This document shows, piece after piece, positions 38,251 through 56,190 of a DNA stretch of 64,000 nt. Origin of the DNA: Gorsachius magnificus (lineage: Eukaryota > Chordata > Aves > Pelecaniformes > Ardeidae); NCBI GenBank assembly GCA_034008185.1, contig CM067086.1, forward strand, positions 67,192,286 through 67,256,285, given 5' to 3'. The position numbers and the translations under genes are program-made. The number at the start of each line of letters is the position of its first letter. Positions within the stretch are counted from its first letter, which is position 1. The notes below the pieces were generated by a model. It saw only the letters and a list, made by a program, of their open reading frames with translations. It ran no database searches and was not told the origin of the DNA.

Positions 38251-39370
38251 TGAGGGACAGGCTGTGGATGTTCTCCACCTGGACTTCAGCAAAGCCTTTG
38301 ACTCTGTCTCCCACAGCATTCTCCTGGAGAAGCTGGCGGCTCATGGCCTGGACCATGGCATACTCTTTGGTGGGTAAAAAAACTGGCTGGGTGGCCGAGC
38401 CCAGTGAGTTGTGGTGAATGGAGCTAAATCCAGCTGGCGGCCGGTCACAAGCGGTGTCCCCCAGGGCTCAGTGTTGCGGCCAGTTCTGTTTAACATCTTT
38501 ATCCATGATCTGGACAAGGGGATCAAGGGCACCCTCAGCAAGTTTGCAGATGACACCAAACTGGGTGGGAGTGTGGATCTGCTGGGGGGTAAGAGGGCTC
38601 TGCAGAGGGACCTGGCCAGGCTGGATCCATGGGCCCAGCCCAACTGGGTGAGGCTCAACAAGGCCAAGGGCCGGGTCCTGCACTTTGGTCACAACAACCC
38701 CATGCAACGCTACAGGCTTGGGGAAGAGCAGCTGGAAAGCTGCCCGGCGGAAAAGGACCTGGGGATGCTGGTCGACAGGAGGCTGGATATGAGCCAGCAG
38801 GGTGCCCAGGTGGCCAAGAGGGCCAGCGGCATCCTGGCCTGTATCAGGAGTGGTGTGGCCAGCAGGAGCAGGGCAGGGACCGTGCCCCTGTGCTGGGCAC
38901 TGGGGGGGCTGCCCCTCGAATGCTGGGGTCAGGGTTGGGCCCCTCCCTCCCCGAAGGACCTGGAGGGGCTGGAGCGTGTCCAGAGAAGGGCAGCGGAGCT
39001 GGGGAGGGGTCTGGAGCCCCAGGCTGCTGGGGAGCGGCTGGGGGAGCGGGGGTGGGGGCCCCCCTCCTGCCGGGGGGGGGGAGCCAGGGGGGCGGCTCGC
39101 TCCCAGGGAAGGGGCGATGGGATGAGGGGAAACGGCCTCAAGTTGTGCCAGGGCAGGGTGAGGTTGGACATTGGGAAAAATTCCTTCCCTGAAAGGGCTG
39201 TCAGGTGCTGGAAGGGGCTGCCCAGGGAAGGGGTCGAGTCCCCATCCCTGGGGGGATTTAAAAGCTGGGCAGACGAGGTGCTTAGGGACAGGGTTTAGTG
39301 GTGGGATGGCAGGGCTAGGGTTGGGCTTGATGATCTTAAAGGTCTTTTCCAACCTAAACGATTCTATGAT
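38251..39370 (+). mobile_element. CR1 LINE, 5'-truncated, with long RT remnant
   Basis: It starts near GAGGGACAGGCTGTGGATG inside the RT domain and runs to the ORF stop just after 39298, followed by GGTCTTTTCCAACCTAAACG and a single ATTCTATGAT tail unit. Same subfamily as 18383-19260 but opposite orientation. A G/C-run-rich slippage region at about 39035-39105 interrupts the conserved sequence. Confidence 0.93.
38271..39298 (+). pseudogene. CR1 ORF2 reverse transcriptase remnant with in-frame stops
   Basis: The frame begins around HLDFSKAFDSVSHSILLEKL. Stops occur at 38375-38377 (TAA) and 38405-38407 (TGA). From 38411 the frame stays open to 39298, with [17 protein letters not shown] and an intact FADD catalytic box at 38543-38554. 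The 5' part of ORF2, including the endonuclease, is absent. The protein would be inactive, being truncated before the first RT motifs. Confidence 0.88.
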
Positions 39371-40329
39371 CCAACCAGATCATTGCCCCTCTTGGATGCT
39401 GCAAGATCACCCCCATCAGTGGGGACCATCACGCGCTGCGTCAGGACTCTGTGGGAACTTAATTGCCCTGACGAGCCTCACTGTGGGCTCCCCCACCCTT
39501 CCGCCCAGGGTCCCGGCGCTCTAGCTAAGCCCTGGTCTTTCCCCCAAACTGGCCAAACCCCCAGTCACAGGGGGCTGTCAGCATCCAGCCCTCTCACAGT
39601 TACTGGGGAGTCGCTGGGAATCTGCCTCAGTTTCTCCACCCTTGCCACCAATCCCCCATGCCACCCCATGGCTTAGCTGTCAAGCATCAGGATCCCAAAG
39701 CCAGGGTCCCCGCACCCTTAGTAACTGCCTGCGAATGGTGGCAAGGGCTCACCCTTTCCCTTGGACCCCACACCCCACATAGGGGATCAGAAGCCAACCT
39801 TCTCCAGCCCCTCACTGTCCCCATGGTGGCTTTGCAGAGACTCTGCAGCCCCTCCGAGCTCCAGTTCCAGGCTGGACCCTCTGCCCCCAAGCTGCCCATG
39901 CTTCTCATCTCACGGCTCCTCTCCCGAGAGAGGTCCAAAGACCCGACACAGGAGACACAGAGCAACTGCGCTAATGGGCAGCCCTGAACCTCTGCACAGG
40001 GAGAGAGAAATGAGAGAGAATACAGAGGCATTCCAAGTAATCTTATTTTTCCAGTGGCTGAAAGGGAACCGCTATGCTGCACTGCACATGGCCAGGATAT
40101 TTTAAAGACCTTAGACGACCTTCAGAGTAAGTGCAATTTTGACGAGCCAGTCGCAGGAGACCTGCCAGGCCCCCTGCTCGCCCTCCAGCGCCAGAGCAGC
40201 ACCCCACGGGGCATCCCAGGCTCAGGGACCCCCAGGTGCCAGCCCACACAGGCCTGCCTGCACCCCACTCCCTGCTTGTGCAAGTCTGCGTATCAACGCA
40301 GTCACCTTACCAGTATGATTAATAGAAAG
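39371..40329. other. Intergenic, no gene seen
   Basis: No gene or repeat recognised between the CR1 copy and the ERVL-type LTR. Confidence 0.5.
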
Positions 40330-40881
40330 TGTCCTGGTTTCAGCTGGGATAGAGTTAATTTTCTTCACAGAAGCTAGCATAGTGCTGTGCTTTGGATTTA
40401 GTACTAGAAGAATGTTGATAACACGCTGATGTTTTTAGTTGTTGCCAAGTAGTGCTCAGACTGCTCAAGGACTTTTTGAGCTTCTCCTGCTCGGCCAGGG
40501 GCATAACAAGCTGGGAGTACAGCACAGCTAGGACCCAAACTGTCCAAAGAGCTATTCCATACCATAGAACGTCATGCTCGGGGGGGTTGGTGGGTCAGTC
40601 GGTCGCTCGGGTACTGATTGCTGCTCGGGACGGGCTGGGCATCGGTCGGCGGGTGGTGAGCAATTGCATTGTGCATCATTCGTTTTGTATATTCTGTATA
40701 TTTTGTTATCATTCTCATTATTACTATTATTATTATTTTCTCTTATTAAACTGTCTTTATCTCAGCCCTCGGCTCTAACCTTTTTCTCCTTCCCGATTCT
40801 CTCCCCCATCCCACTGAGGGAGGGGGGGAGTGAGCGAGCGGCTGCGTGGTGCTGAGTTGCCAGCCGGGTTAAACCACGACA
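40330..40881 (+). mobile_element. Solo LTR, avian ERVL-type endogenous retrovirus
   Basis: This 552-bp element starts TGTCCTGGTTTCAGCTGGG and ends TTAAACCACGACA, ends I recognise from a common bird ERVL LTR. It is flanked by perfect 5-bp direct repeats GAAAG at 40325-40329 and 40882-40886. An ATTAAA polyadenylation signal is at 40745-40750, following an ATT-rich microsatellite-like stretch (40700-40745). There is no internal retroviral sequence, so it is the product of LTR-LTR recombination. I see no clear TATA box in 40560-40680, where I would expect one. It ends about 1.1 kb upstream of the TRIM9 start codon in the same orientation as the gene. Confidence 0.92.
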
Positions 40882-45871
<4,990 letters not shown>

Positions 45872-46022
45872 ATGGGCTGGAAGGGACCTCCAGGGTCACG
45901 CGGTCCAGTCCCCAGCTATCTCTGACAGCCTTGATCCATCAGTTGATCAAGCTCTGTCTTAAAAACATTTTACCCTTGCCGACACATGCTGGAAAGGTCT
46001 CCCAGAAGTTCATGGTTTCTGG
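45872..46022 (-). mobile_element. Old CR1 fragment (diverged)
   Basis: GGGCTGGAAGGGACCTCCAG, then GGTCCAGTCCCC, a GATCAAGCTCTGTCTTAAAA stretch and a CCCAGAAGTTCATGG stretch follow the block order of older CR1 3' UTRs read on the minus strand. Strongly diverged, with no tail repeat. Confidence 0.55.
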
Positions 46023-49000
46023 TAGTAGCTTTTAAGCAGGTTTGAAAGCTTTCTGGGTTAGGCTAGGAGAGACAGGGATGTAGGGTAATTATTCCTGCCC
46101 GCCTCTCGTAGGGTGTTGGGTTGTCGCCCAGCACTGTTGTATCTGGCTGTCCTCTGCAGAGTCCCTGGTACTTCTCACCCTGTGGCTGGACGCCCTCCCT
46201 GGGGTGGGTCATGCCTGCCAGAGGCTGCTTTTGTCTTTGAGATCAGTACCCCACTGCAGCAAATATGGACCTGGATTTACCATGCGCAGGAGGAGGCTGA
46301 AGAGGTCAGCGGTCCCACCGTGAACGGTGATGCAAGCCTCTGCTCTCTTTTTGGGCGGTCAAGCAAGAAGCTTCCCTCTGCTTTGGGCTGGGATCATGGG
46401 TCTTCTTTACAGGGGCTCGTGGGACTCTGCCTCTTTTCTCTGCTAGCATCTCTTTTACGTTCTTTTTGCCTCAAACCAAGACTTTGGGGTGGGACCACTG
46501 TCTGCTTTGCCTTGTTGCTGAAAGGGGAGCAGGTTAGGCGGCCTGTCCAGTTCCTCTTGTAGTGAAGCAGAAGCAGGCCTTGACTTCCATGGAAGGTAAA
46601 TAGTGCTCTTGGTTATACTTTTACGTGGGATTTAACTGCCCAGGATGGGATTGCCCAGGCTGAAGACACAAACTGTCCTCTGATTGCAGAGCCCTGCAGC
46701 ATCTCCGCGCAGATTGCAGTAGAGACCAACCCTGTGGAGTGACATTATGCACTCTGTTGAATCAGCTGTAATGATTGTTAGCAGTCAGGGGCTAATTAGC
46801 AGAGGTACCCTCTAGCCCTCAGCTCATCCAGACTGTCACTAGCACAGATGGGATGAGGGACACGGGGAGAGCTCTTCTATAAAGAATCAAAAATCCTCTG
46901 CGCACTAGGCATGGCTTTGTCGTTCCAGTTGTTTTGCACATCTGGGGGGAACTAGAGGGTGGAAAATGCCACCAGTACCTCTTTGTTTCTGCCCAGGGGA
47001 CAGCGGGCGTCAGAGCCAAGATAGTGACAAGCAGACAGCGTTACTCATTAGCTTACTTGGCTGGGCCTCTGCGTCAGCTGCCTGAGAAACTTCTGCGGGC
47101 AGTCACTGTCTTGAGGCATCGTGGACGTACTGCTCTTGGGTCCACGGGAATTCCTGTAGCCCACAGCACTTGTGGGAAGTATCCCGGGAGCTGCCATATG
47201 ACAAAGAGCTGTTTGCATTTGCAAAGTAAAATATTTGCTGCTAAAACAGAACCAGTGAGAATCCTTAATCTTTTCCTGTTGCAAGCAATGCACTTTCCCA
47301 AGCCTTGGTTTGATGGCCTTCCCGAGTCCCACGGTGCTTGCTCCGTCGCCTGCCATCCGCAGTGGCAGGGTCTCTGCTGTCCTTCTTTAGCAATTCCAAA
47401 CAGCCTTCTCTGTTGCTCCACTTTCTTGTGGCCAAATCCTGAGAGTGGCAAACAGGCTGAGATGCTTTGAAGTCAAGGAAAAAAAAAAAAACCAAAGAAA
47501 TGTCACTGAGGTCAGTGGATTTACACCAGTGTCTGTTCAGGATCTGGAGGTGATGCTGGCACCTTATATTAATGTATTTAGGAAAAAAGCTTTCTGTCAG
47601 GTGGCTCTTTCTGCACTTAACAGTCAGGAGCAACCACCAGTATCACGTTAATCAAAGGTAATGTGGTACAGCAAGTCCTACAAGGCGTTCTTGGAGCCCC
47701 CTGTGGCACTTGATGCCGGGAGATGTCCTCTTGGTTATTTGCAAATGGAAATGGGCCTGTGGCTCTCTTGGAGCGGGGGTAAATCACTGCAGCTTCATCA
47801 GTTCCAGTGGGAAGTCCAAAAATACCCGGACCTGGCAGGGCGATGCTGTGCTGCACCATCTGTGCTCAGGCTCTCCAAAGGCTTTTGAGCATCTCAGCGT
47901 GCAGACTGGTGTCTGGTGGGATCTGTCTTCATCCTGAAGGTTCCCATGCTCCATAAATACCTTTTCCATTCTCCCACACAGTTGTATCGGATTTTTTTTT
48001 TTTCTTCTCTTGGCCACTTTATGAATGAAGGATCCCACCGGCTTGATATTTCTTGCTGCGTTTACTGTGGTAAACGTCAGGAGCACCACAGCTGAGACAG
48101 GTGAAAAACCAGCCCATGGACTAATTCTTGTCTCTCTCTCATGGAAATTTCAACAGGTATCAGTGTGTCACCCAGAGGATTCTCCTGTCACTGCATCCCT
48201 AGCCTGAAAAAACGGGAGAATTCGCAAGCAGAGCAAACAGTGTACCTGGTGTTAAGTAAATGACATGAAAGTGAGAAAAAGGCATCGTCGTTTAGTTACC
48301 AGGTTTCAAAAGATGCACTCAGAGAGCGGTACAGGGTGGATCTTGGTCTTGAACATGTTCTCAAGAGGCTTATGGGGCTGCTCTGCGTTGCTTATTCCCA
48401 TTCTTCTAAATAATCCAGCATCCAAAAGTTCAGGTTTTTAGAGGTAAAAGTTTGCATGGTGTCACTTTGCCAGAACCTGTTCACATATGACCACAAAATC
48501 CTACCTAAGGAGTTTTGCGGTGTACTTTCCAGAGATCCACCACCTACCGTTTAGAGATATTTCCATTCTCCTTCTTAAAGCTTGAAGGAATTTTCTGCAT
48601 CCCTTGATTAACTTGCATGATTCACATACATATTCATTTAAAGCAGAGGGCTTTCGAATTGCATGTGCTCTTCCCAGCTGCATCAAAGAATAATTAAAAA
48701 AAAAAGACAGTTGAATCATTATAACTCCCTAATTCTCAAAAATGCTCTTTTGACAGCTTTGTTCCCTGCCTTATTTTGGGGATAAGGCATTCCATGTGGC
48801 TGTGGTATGCATTTTACTTGTTAAATTGACTTATAAATAAGCCAGCTCATTCCCTGTTTGTTCTGATAGTCCTACTGGGATGAATGGGATAAATATCTAT
48901 TTAGAGCAAGCACGTAAGCCAAGGAGAGCTCATGGTACAAATCTCTGGTGACCCGAGCTCAGGTAGTGTCCTAGAAGGAGAGGTTGGTGTGTTAGAAGCC

Positions 49001-52000
49001 CGGTTAGTGTGAAGAGTAAAGCAATGGTACCAAACTTCTCTGGATGAAAGTTTCTCAAATTCTCATGGTCCATCCAGGTTGTAAGTGAAAAGACTGTGCC
49101 GGGAGGATGGTTTGGTTAAACCGGTGCTCTGGGACCACCGCTGAAGGGTGGCTCACTGGATGAGGGTCTTGGAGTCATCAGAAGGAAAGCTATTAAGCTT
49201 TCTAACACGGAGATGTATGTATGTAGAAGCAGGGTCCAACCCTCACCGATACCGGTGGCACCTCGCTGATGAAGGCAGAAAGGAGATAATGTCAGTTTGT
49301 AATGCAGGAGAGACCCGAGAACAGCGTGTCGAAGGATTCAGCTTTCGTCTTCCAAGGAAAATTTTGTAGGCAGTATGCACTAACTCACACTTTGGCTTCA
49401 GAATCAGATGCAGCTTTTGGGGACAACCTGACCTGGAGCTGGCTGGAAAAGCTCAGCGGAGGCTCAGCTTTTCTGGTAAGAGCAGAATTTCTAGCTAGAA
49501 AGAATAAGACCAGGTTCACTTTGAAATTTTTGTGAGCCAGCATCTGGCTGTAGCCCCTCTCCTTGACTGTGAGGGGTGATCCCAATGTATGGCACAATAG
49601 GCGCAGCATGGATTAGGTTTTGGGTTATGTTTTTTGCATTTGGTCAGCCATTAAATTCCCCACATGACAGAAATACAGAGGCGTTAATAAGTGCACACTC
49701 AGTTCTGTAACACAGTCAGCAGAAAGCGCTCTGGAAGGGATCTAACAGTCAAGGGATTTCCCATCAGTGTTAATTACCCCTTTCCCTTTACTAACCTTAC
49801 ATTAGTTGATGGATTTTTAAAAAAGGAGGGGAACTGGATGGATGTTAATAAGGCAGGCATGTTTGTTGCCTGAAGTGCTGTGGGCTGGAGCCACGGTTGC
49901 CGTTGCCCATCAGCACGAGGTCGGGCCCGCAGCTGGTGTACGTGAGCACGGCTCCGCTGATGCGGCAGCACCGAGCCGTTCGGCTGGAAGATCGTGTTTG
50001 CAACTTCGAATGCCTCCTGCGGAGATCCCAGCCTGGGTACCCACGCTGGGGCTGCTGCTTCCTCCAGCTTGGAGAGGAGGGGTAATGCCTAAACACCTGG
50101 GCCAACCTCAATTAAATTATTTGCACAAACCCTGGAACTGTGGCACATCTTTCAACCAGTGATCCCCTTTTTTTTTTTTTCTTTTGTGGGGGTCAGACCT
50201 TTGCATTTAGTTCCATTTTTCCCTTTCCCTTGTCTGGTCCTTCTGGATTTACGCCGTCAGTTCCCTTCTCTTGTCGCGGTGCCCTGCGGCAGGATTGTTT
50301 AGTGAATTACTGACAGCTTACGGTTGTGCTTTCAGCTCAAGGGTGCATAATGCGTCCGTAGCATCGCTTGTTCGAGCCTGTGCTGGGGAACTGCAGCTGC
50401 TCTCCACCTGCAGCTCTTGGGGTCTTCGCTGATGAAATCTCTCTGTCTTCCCAGATAACCAATGCCCCTTGATTCAAGAGGCATTAATTCACCAATTCTT
50501 TTAACGACACCACTTCCCTCCTCCCTGCTCTTTACCTCTTGACCTTTGCAGGCATCAGCTGTAGATGATGACAAGGACTGCTGCTCCTGGCCCAGCACTC
50601 GGTGCGTTGGCTGCCCAGGGTCTCCGTCCCTTTGCTAGCTGGGGGCTTCGCTATGCTGGTAGGCTTTCTGCTTGGGAAGGACCTTTCTCAGAGGTCTGGG
50701 AGTTGTTAGGAAAGCATCCTTTTCCAAACAAGTTTCTTTTATGCCGTGGTCTCTCTGTTGGAGAATGTAAAGCTGGGAGAAAGGCAGGGGGGTGTGTGTC
50801 GAGCTTTGAAGTGGATTATTTCTTACAAGATGTATTTATTGATTTCAAGACACAGCCATACTGCTTTGGGGTCAGAGCCACCATTCCCTTGCTCCCCGTC
50901 CTGGCAGGGCTGGGCTGCACTACCCAAAGTGCCCGGTGATTCAGCCCGAAGCAGGGGAGGAGTGGGAAGATGCTGGCAAGTGCGGCTCTGGCTGTTTATA
51001 TCACAGCGAGGAAGGGAACTGTGGCAGCATTTCCCTGAGGATGCTGGAAAAAGAAGGGATGGGCTCATGGCCCTGACTGTAGGTCAGCTCTCCCTGCTGA
51101 GGATTTGCCTTGTGCTCCTGGACAAATAATTGCTTAGCCTCCCTGTCTGTCCTTTCCCTTGCCTCAGACTGCCTTAGCTTGTCCAAAATTGCCTCTTAGA
51201 AACGTACATTTACCACAGCTCCCTTCCTGCAGCCTGGCAATCTGATCACGGTGTAATGCAAATTCATAACTGAGCACCTTCTGCTACACGTGGAGAGGTA
51301 CTGAGAACTTCCAGCCACGCAGAGGGCATCGTAGCTGTCAGGGCTGGGTGAGAACCCGTCAAGGACATAATGAGAGCATCAGCCTCCCTCCCTGGGAAAG
51401 CACTTCCATACATGCTCGGTCTTCAATGGAAGTCACAGAGATTTAAGGGCGTGACTTAAATGCTTTCTTGAGTTGGGGCGTCTGAAACAGTGAACCGGTG
51501 AGAGCCCGTGGTGGGGAAACGGCGTGGGATTAACTGCGTGCTGGGTGAGAGCTGGCGGTGTCCCTTGGCTCGGTGACAGATGCCGCTGCTTCCTGGGAAC
51601 ACAGCGCTCTTTCTTTGGCAGGGTGCAGGAGAGCAGTGTAAAACAAGCCTCGACTTTCATGGCAAAGGCAGTAAAGCCTTAGTCTTGCTGTCTGAGGAGG
51701 CAGTCAAAATGCCTCTCCGCTTGTCCCAACGTATATTTTAGTGATGCTCCTTTGTACTTCACCCAGCTGCCGCCTCCTTATGCCATTTTTTAATCTACAG
51801 CCAGCTCTTTGCGAGGGTCTTTGCTAGGAGGAACAGCAGCAGTGGTTCAAGTCACGTTGTTGCATAAAACCCCCTCAGCTCCGTAGCTCAGACGTGGCCG
51901 AGTTTGTCCTGTATCCATCCAGCAGCAACACTTCTTCCATCTTCACATTGAATTCCCTGGAAATGAGGACCCGAAAGGGCGTTTGCTTAGGTCTGTGCCG

Positions 52001-55000
52001 CCATCAGCCCACAGCTCGGTGAATCAGAGCGAGTGCATAGACACAGTTTCTCACCTATGAGATTATTTCTCACCTCCCCCGGAGCACAGCAGTTAAAATT
52101 TGTTGTTGGGAAAGAAAGGAAAAAAAAAAAAAAAAAAAAAAAAAATCCTATACCCGCAAAGAGCTGTGGTTTTGTGTCATTTTAAATTTTGCCCTCTGGC
52201 TGCTCAGCAGGACGGAGGGGAGCCGAGCGCCACATCTTCCCCTCTGCTCTGCTAATGGCAGCTGACAGCCCAGATCGAGGGGCAAGAAGGTTATTTGATC
52301 GTATCGACTGCGTGTATCGTGCTGTGCTTCTGGAGCTGCAAACTGGATGACCGATCAGTCGATCCATCTGTGACTTGGGCAGCGGTTAGGCTCTCTGTTG
52401 ATTTCCTACCGCAGCACCGGGTTGTCGGATGGTGATGGGCACACTGCAGGCAGCTCCGAGGAGGATCCATCCTCCCTTTCTGGCCAGCAGGTGACTTGCC
52501 CGCGTCTCCGCTGGGCAGACCCTGCCAAGTTGCAAGCTGACCAGCTGCCTCTTTCAGCGGGTTTCTGGCTCGTGTTGCCATGCCCCGGGTATTTGCTTTC
52601 GGCAGATGTGCCAGATGTGGCCGATCGGCCCGACATGTGATGCCTTGCTGGGCTGTGAGCGGTGGGGAGGTGCTGCTCTGCTGCTGGGATGTCTCATCGT
52701 TGCATTGAAGCCTGAAGGAATGCATCTGTTGCAGGGGAGAAAAGTGAGAGGAGGGAAGGGAAAGGAGGGTAGGATCCCACCCCGTGGTCTCAGCTGCTTT
52801 CCCCTTCCCCACCTACACCCCTTACACTCTACCTGATGAGACCAAAACCTCATTTGAGCCCTCTTTGTGGTTGAATGAGAGCCATTTTATGATTCAAGCG
52901 AGCCAGCTGGTTCCAGTGTGTGGTGAGAACCAATGCAGGTGGATTTAGTTTTGAAACAACACCGTTTCTGTTCAGGCAAAAGCTTTTTTGTTCAACTACA
53001 GCACAGTTCTTAGTGCATAGTGAGGAAGAGCATGGTGCAATGCAGCAGGAGGAGGAACGAGCAAGCCACGTCTTCTCGGTGGTATCCCGAGAAGTAGGTT
53101 ATCATGGGGAAAAATGCCAAAGCTCTTGGAGCTGTTCATGGAGTGCTTTTAGCTCAGGCCTCACAGGTTTGATTTCCAGGGGGTTGTAGGTGTCTCGGTG
53201 CTGGTAGCTGCATGGCCAGTCTTCACCTGGGAGCGGGCACTGTTGGGAAGCAAAGTCTGACTGCGCTCAGGATCTCAGAAAGTGCTGGAAGTGGTGAGAT
53301 CAGATTTATAAGCCGGTGGTCTTTACCCCCAGGCTCCTGCCCTATTTCTCAGCTGGAGTAAATCATCACAGAAGTGTCTTCCTCCCTGAGCATGATCCTT
53401 TCCCTGTGACTCCCCTAGAAACAAGGGGAATACACAGCCCGCTTCAAGCTTGAGTGTGACCGGGGGGGAAAACCTCCTGCAATTGCGCAATGTTTCTTCC
53501 GCTTCATGAGAGAAGTGGGAGATGTTTATGGGACTGTTTCAGTTCCTGGGATCATTTGCAATCGGCAGAGGCAATGGCAGGAGGATGCTCAGAGAGATCT
53601 GGTTACAAGGGGCAGTTGAGCGGTTTGATGGCGGATGGGTCTGGAATGGCAAAATGTGCAGAACTTGAGACTCTTAAGATACAGCTAAAGCTTTGTGTAG
53701 ATTGTGCCATCAGATGCCATTGACCGCAGTGATTTGTCCCATTTCTCTTCTGTGCGCGTGATGAGAGTTGACAGAAACCCAACGATCGACCCAAATACTC
53801 TTGCCAAACTGGAGGGTTTTTTTTTCCATCCAAGTAGAGTTTGTATTTATGCAGCTGCCAGGTGCTAAGCCATTCTAGAAGAGTTGACATCACAGCAGGG
53901 TTCCTGATCCCAACAAAAACCGCTTGACTTGTACGTGCCCCAAAATACATTTGATTTAAATGAAATATAATGAAGCTTACAGGACTGGCATCATCACCCG
54001 GTGAGAGCATGTGCCGTAGTGTCGAGTTCAGGGGAGCTGTGCTGGTTCAGACTGCCTGAGATTCCGCTATAATATATGACCTATTAATAAATGTGCTTAC
54101 CGGGGATGCGGAGTGGAGTTATGTGCCTAATGACCATCTCTGTGAAAAGCTTTTAACCTCGGTAAAATGTTGACAAAATCAATATTTATTATATTGCAGT
54201 CATTTTGTTTAAATAGACAGTTTACTTGGTTTGGGGTCTCCAAGTTGATTTGCAGTTACAATCTGAAGGAGCCAAGAGGTCTCTGGATGCAAGTAATATC
54301 ACAAATGTGTGTCGAGTGTGAAATTCAGGGCCAGATTCTGCCTCTTTTGTTTGTGCAAGCTGGTTCCTGCCATCAGGAATAACCATGGTAACTTGAAGTG
54401 ATTTACTCCTTCAGCACGAGGTTGGTGGAATGTGACTCTGAGAATTTATATGCAATTGGTAGGTAATTTTATGTAACAGTTTACGTAACAACTTACCGCG
54501 TTCACAATTTTGCACGTGCATAAATACGTTAATCTACCTCTTTGTTACTGAGAATATTTTAAAGGCAGGTAGCCTCAGCAGCTGCACAGCTCTGCAATAA
54601 AGCATCGGCGTTTATTCTGAGACAGAGTTGATACGCAGGTGATTATTGTTAATGTATGTGTTCAGAGTGGCAGATAATATAGTCTATAATTCAATCCCGG
54701 TAACGTCCCTGGCCCCAGACAAGGGATACGGAGATGATAGGATGCAAATTTGGCAGGCAGAGGAAGAGTGGAGGGGGGAGAAAGGTCTCTTGTTGTGCTG
54801 AGAAGCATTTTGGCCCCAGCTCTGCACAGCCCTCCACGTACTCCCTCCCGTCCACGGGTGGCTGGTTGCCAGTGGCCTCAGCCAGCCCAGGAGTGCCGTG
54901 GCTGTGCTGCTGCAGTGTCCCCGGAGGGTGGTGGGTGGGAGGACCTGCTCCTGTGTCCCTCTTTAGCGGGGCTAAAGTTGCACTGGTTTATTTGCCTTGC

Positions 55001-55860
55001 AAAACTGAGATTTTATTCTGGGGCTGTTGAACCTGGCAGCATGAAATACATTCTCCCTCTTAAGGGCTTGTCCCGTGGCAGAGGTGCTGGCTCGGTGGCT
55101 TTCCACAGTGGAAGTGCCTGTGGCGGCTCGGAGCCCACAGAGCTGTTTGCTCCCAGTACTGCTGCATTTGCAGGGAGTGCGTTTTGTTGCCGCTTTGCTG
55201 GGAGCCTCGTGAGCCCCCTCCCTGTGCTTCAGAGAAGGAAGGGAAGGATGGGCCTGGGAGAGCTTTGCTTAGTGAGCTGGTTTTCCCTTCCGTATTAAAA
55301 ACTGGTCAAAAGTTTAAATAAAAGCATATTTAAGTAAGTCAAAATTTTCAAGGATCAAAGCTGCAACCTAAAGGAACCAGCCCTGGCATTTTTGTAACTT
55401 AGCCCCTTGCCTTGCAACGCGCCAGTGAAAAAAGCCCAAACTTCACATTTTTGAGTTATATTAGAAACCCTGCTTTTCTGCAACATTTGTGCTCAGAGCC
55501 TTTGTCCTTTATTCCTTCCAAGCTGTCGTGAGAAGCGGCCGTAGCCTCTTCACAGTGCCAGTGCTTTGAGGCCGGCGGTGCTGGAGGTGAAGGTGAGCAC
55601 AGGGCAGCCGTGGGACAAACCCAGGCTCCTCCTGTGCATATGAATTGTGAAACCAAGGAGTCATGGCCGGGATGCTCAAGCTGACTGCCTGAGAGCTAAT
55701 TAAGAGTCGGGGCTAATGAGCTCAGGCAGAGCACTGGGCTAATCCCACTAGTGTAGGTCTGTTGTTCATCCAGCTCTGCAGGGTGGACATCCCAGCTCAG
55801 ACACCCAAGGGAGACCCTGCACCCTTCCCTTCTGCACCATGTTAACATACCTAATGAAAA
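46023..55860 (+). other. TRIM9: TRIM9 intron 1, middle part
   Basis: No TRIM9 exon 2 was recognised. It contains an A26 run (52120-52145), an X-box-like palindrome (54379-54392) and an AT-rich repeat-free stretch (54060-54720). Short open frames lack recognisable domains. Confidence 0.7.
52120..52145. repeat. Poly(A) run, 26 bases
   Basis: Uninterrupted A run with no recognisable retrocopy upstream. Confidence 0.9.
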
Positions 55861-56190
55861 CATAGAATTGTTTAGTTTGGAAAAGACCTTTAAGATCATC
55901 AAGTCCAACCGTTACCCTAACCCTGCCATCCCACCGAAAAACCCTGTCCTAAACGTAAGCACCTCGTCTGCCCAGCTTTTAAATACCTCCAGGAATGGGG
56001 ACTTGACCACTGCCCTGGGCAGCCCGTTCCAATGCTTGACAACCCTTTCGGGGAAGAAATTTTTCCCAATGTCCAACCTAAACCTGCCCTGGTGCAACTT
56101 GAGGCCGTTTCCTCTCATCCTATCGCTTGTTACTTGGGAGAAGACACCCCTCAGCCTCCTCTTCCCCAGGCTGAACATGTCCAGTACCTG
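55861..56190 (-). mobile_element. CR1 LINE, 3' end fragment
   Basis: On the minus strand it reads from [16 protein letters not shown] through [26 protein letters not shown] to a 3' UTR with CCAACCTAAAC-type sequence and a CATAGAATTG tail start at 55861. Same broad subfamily as the 1031 copy. Inserted in TRIM9 intron 1, antisense to the gene. Confidence 0.9.
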
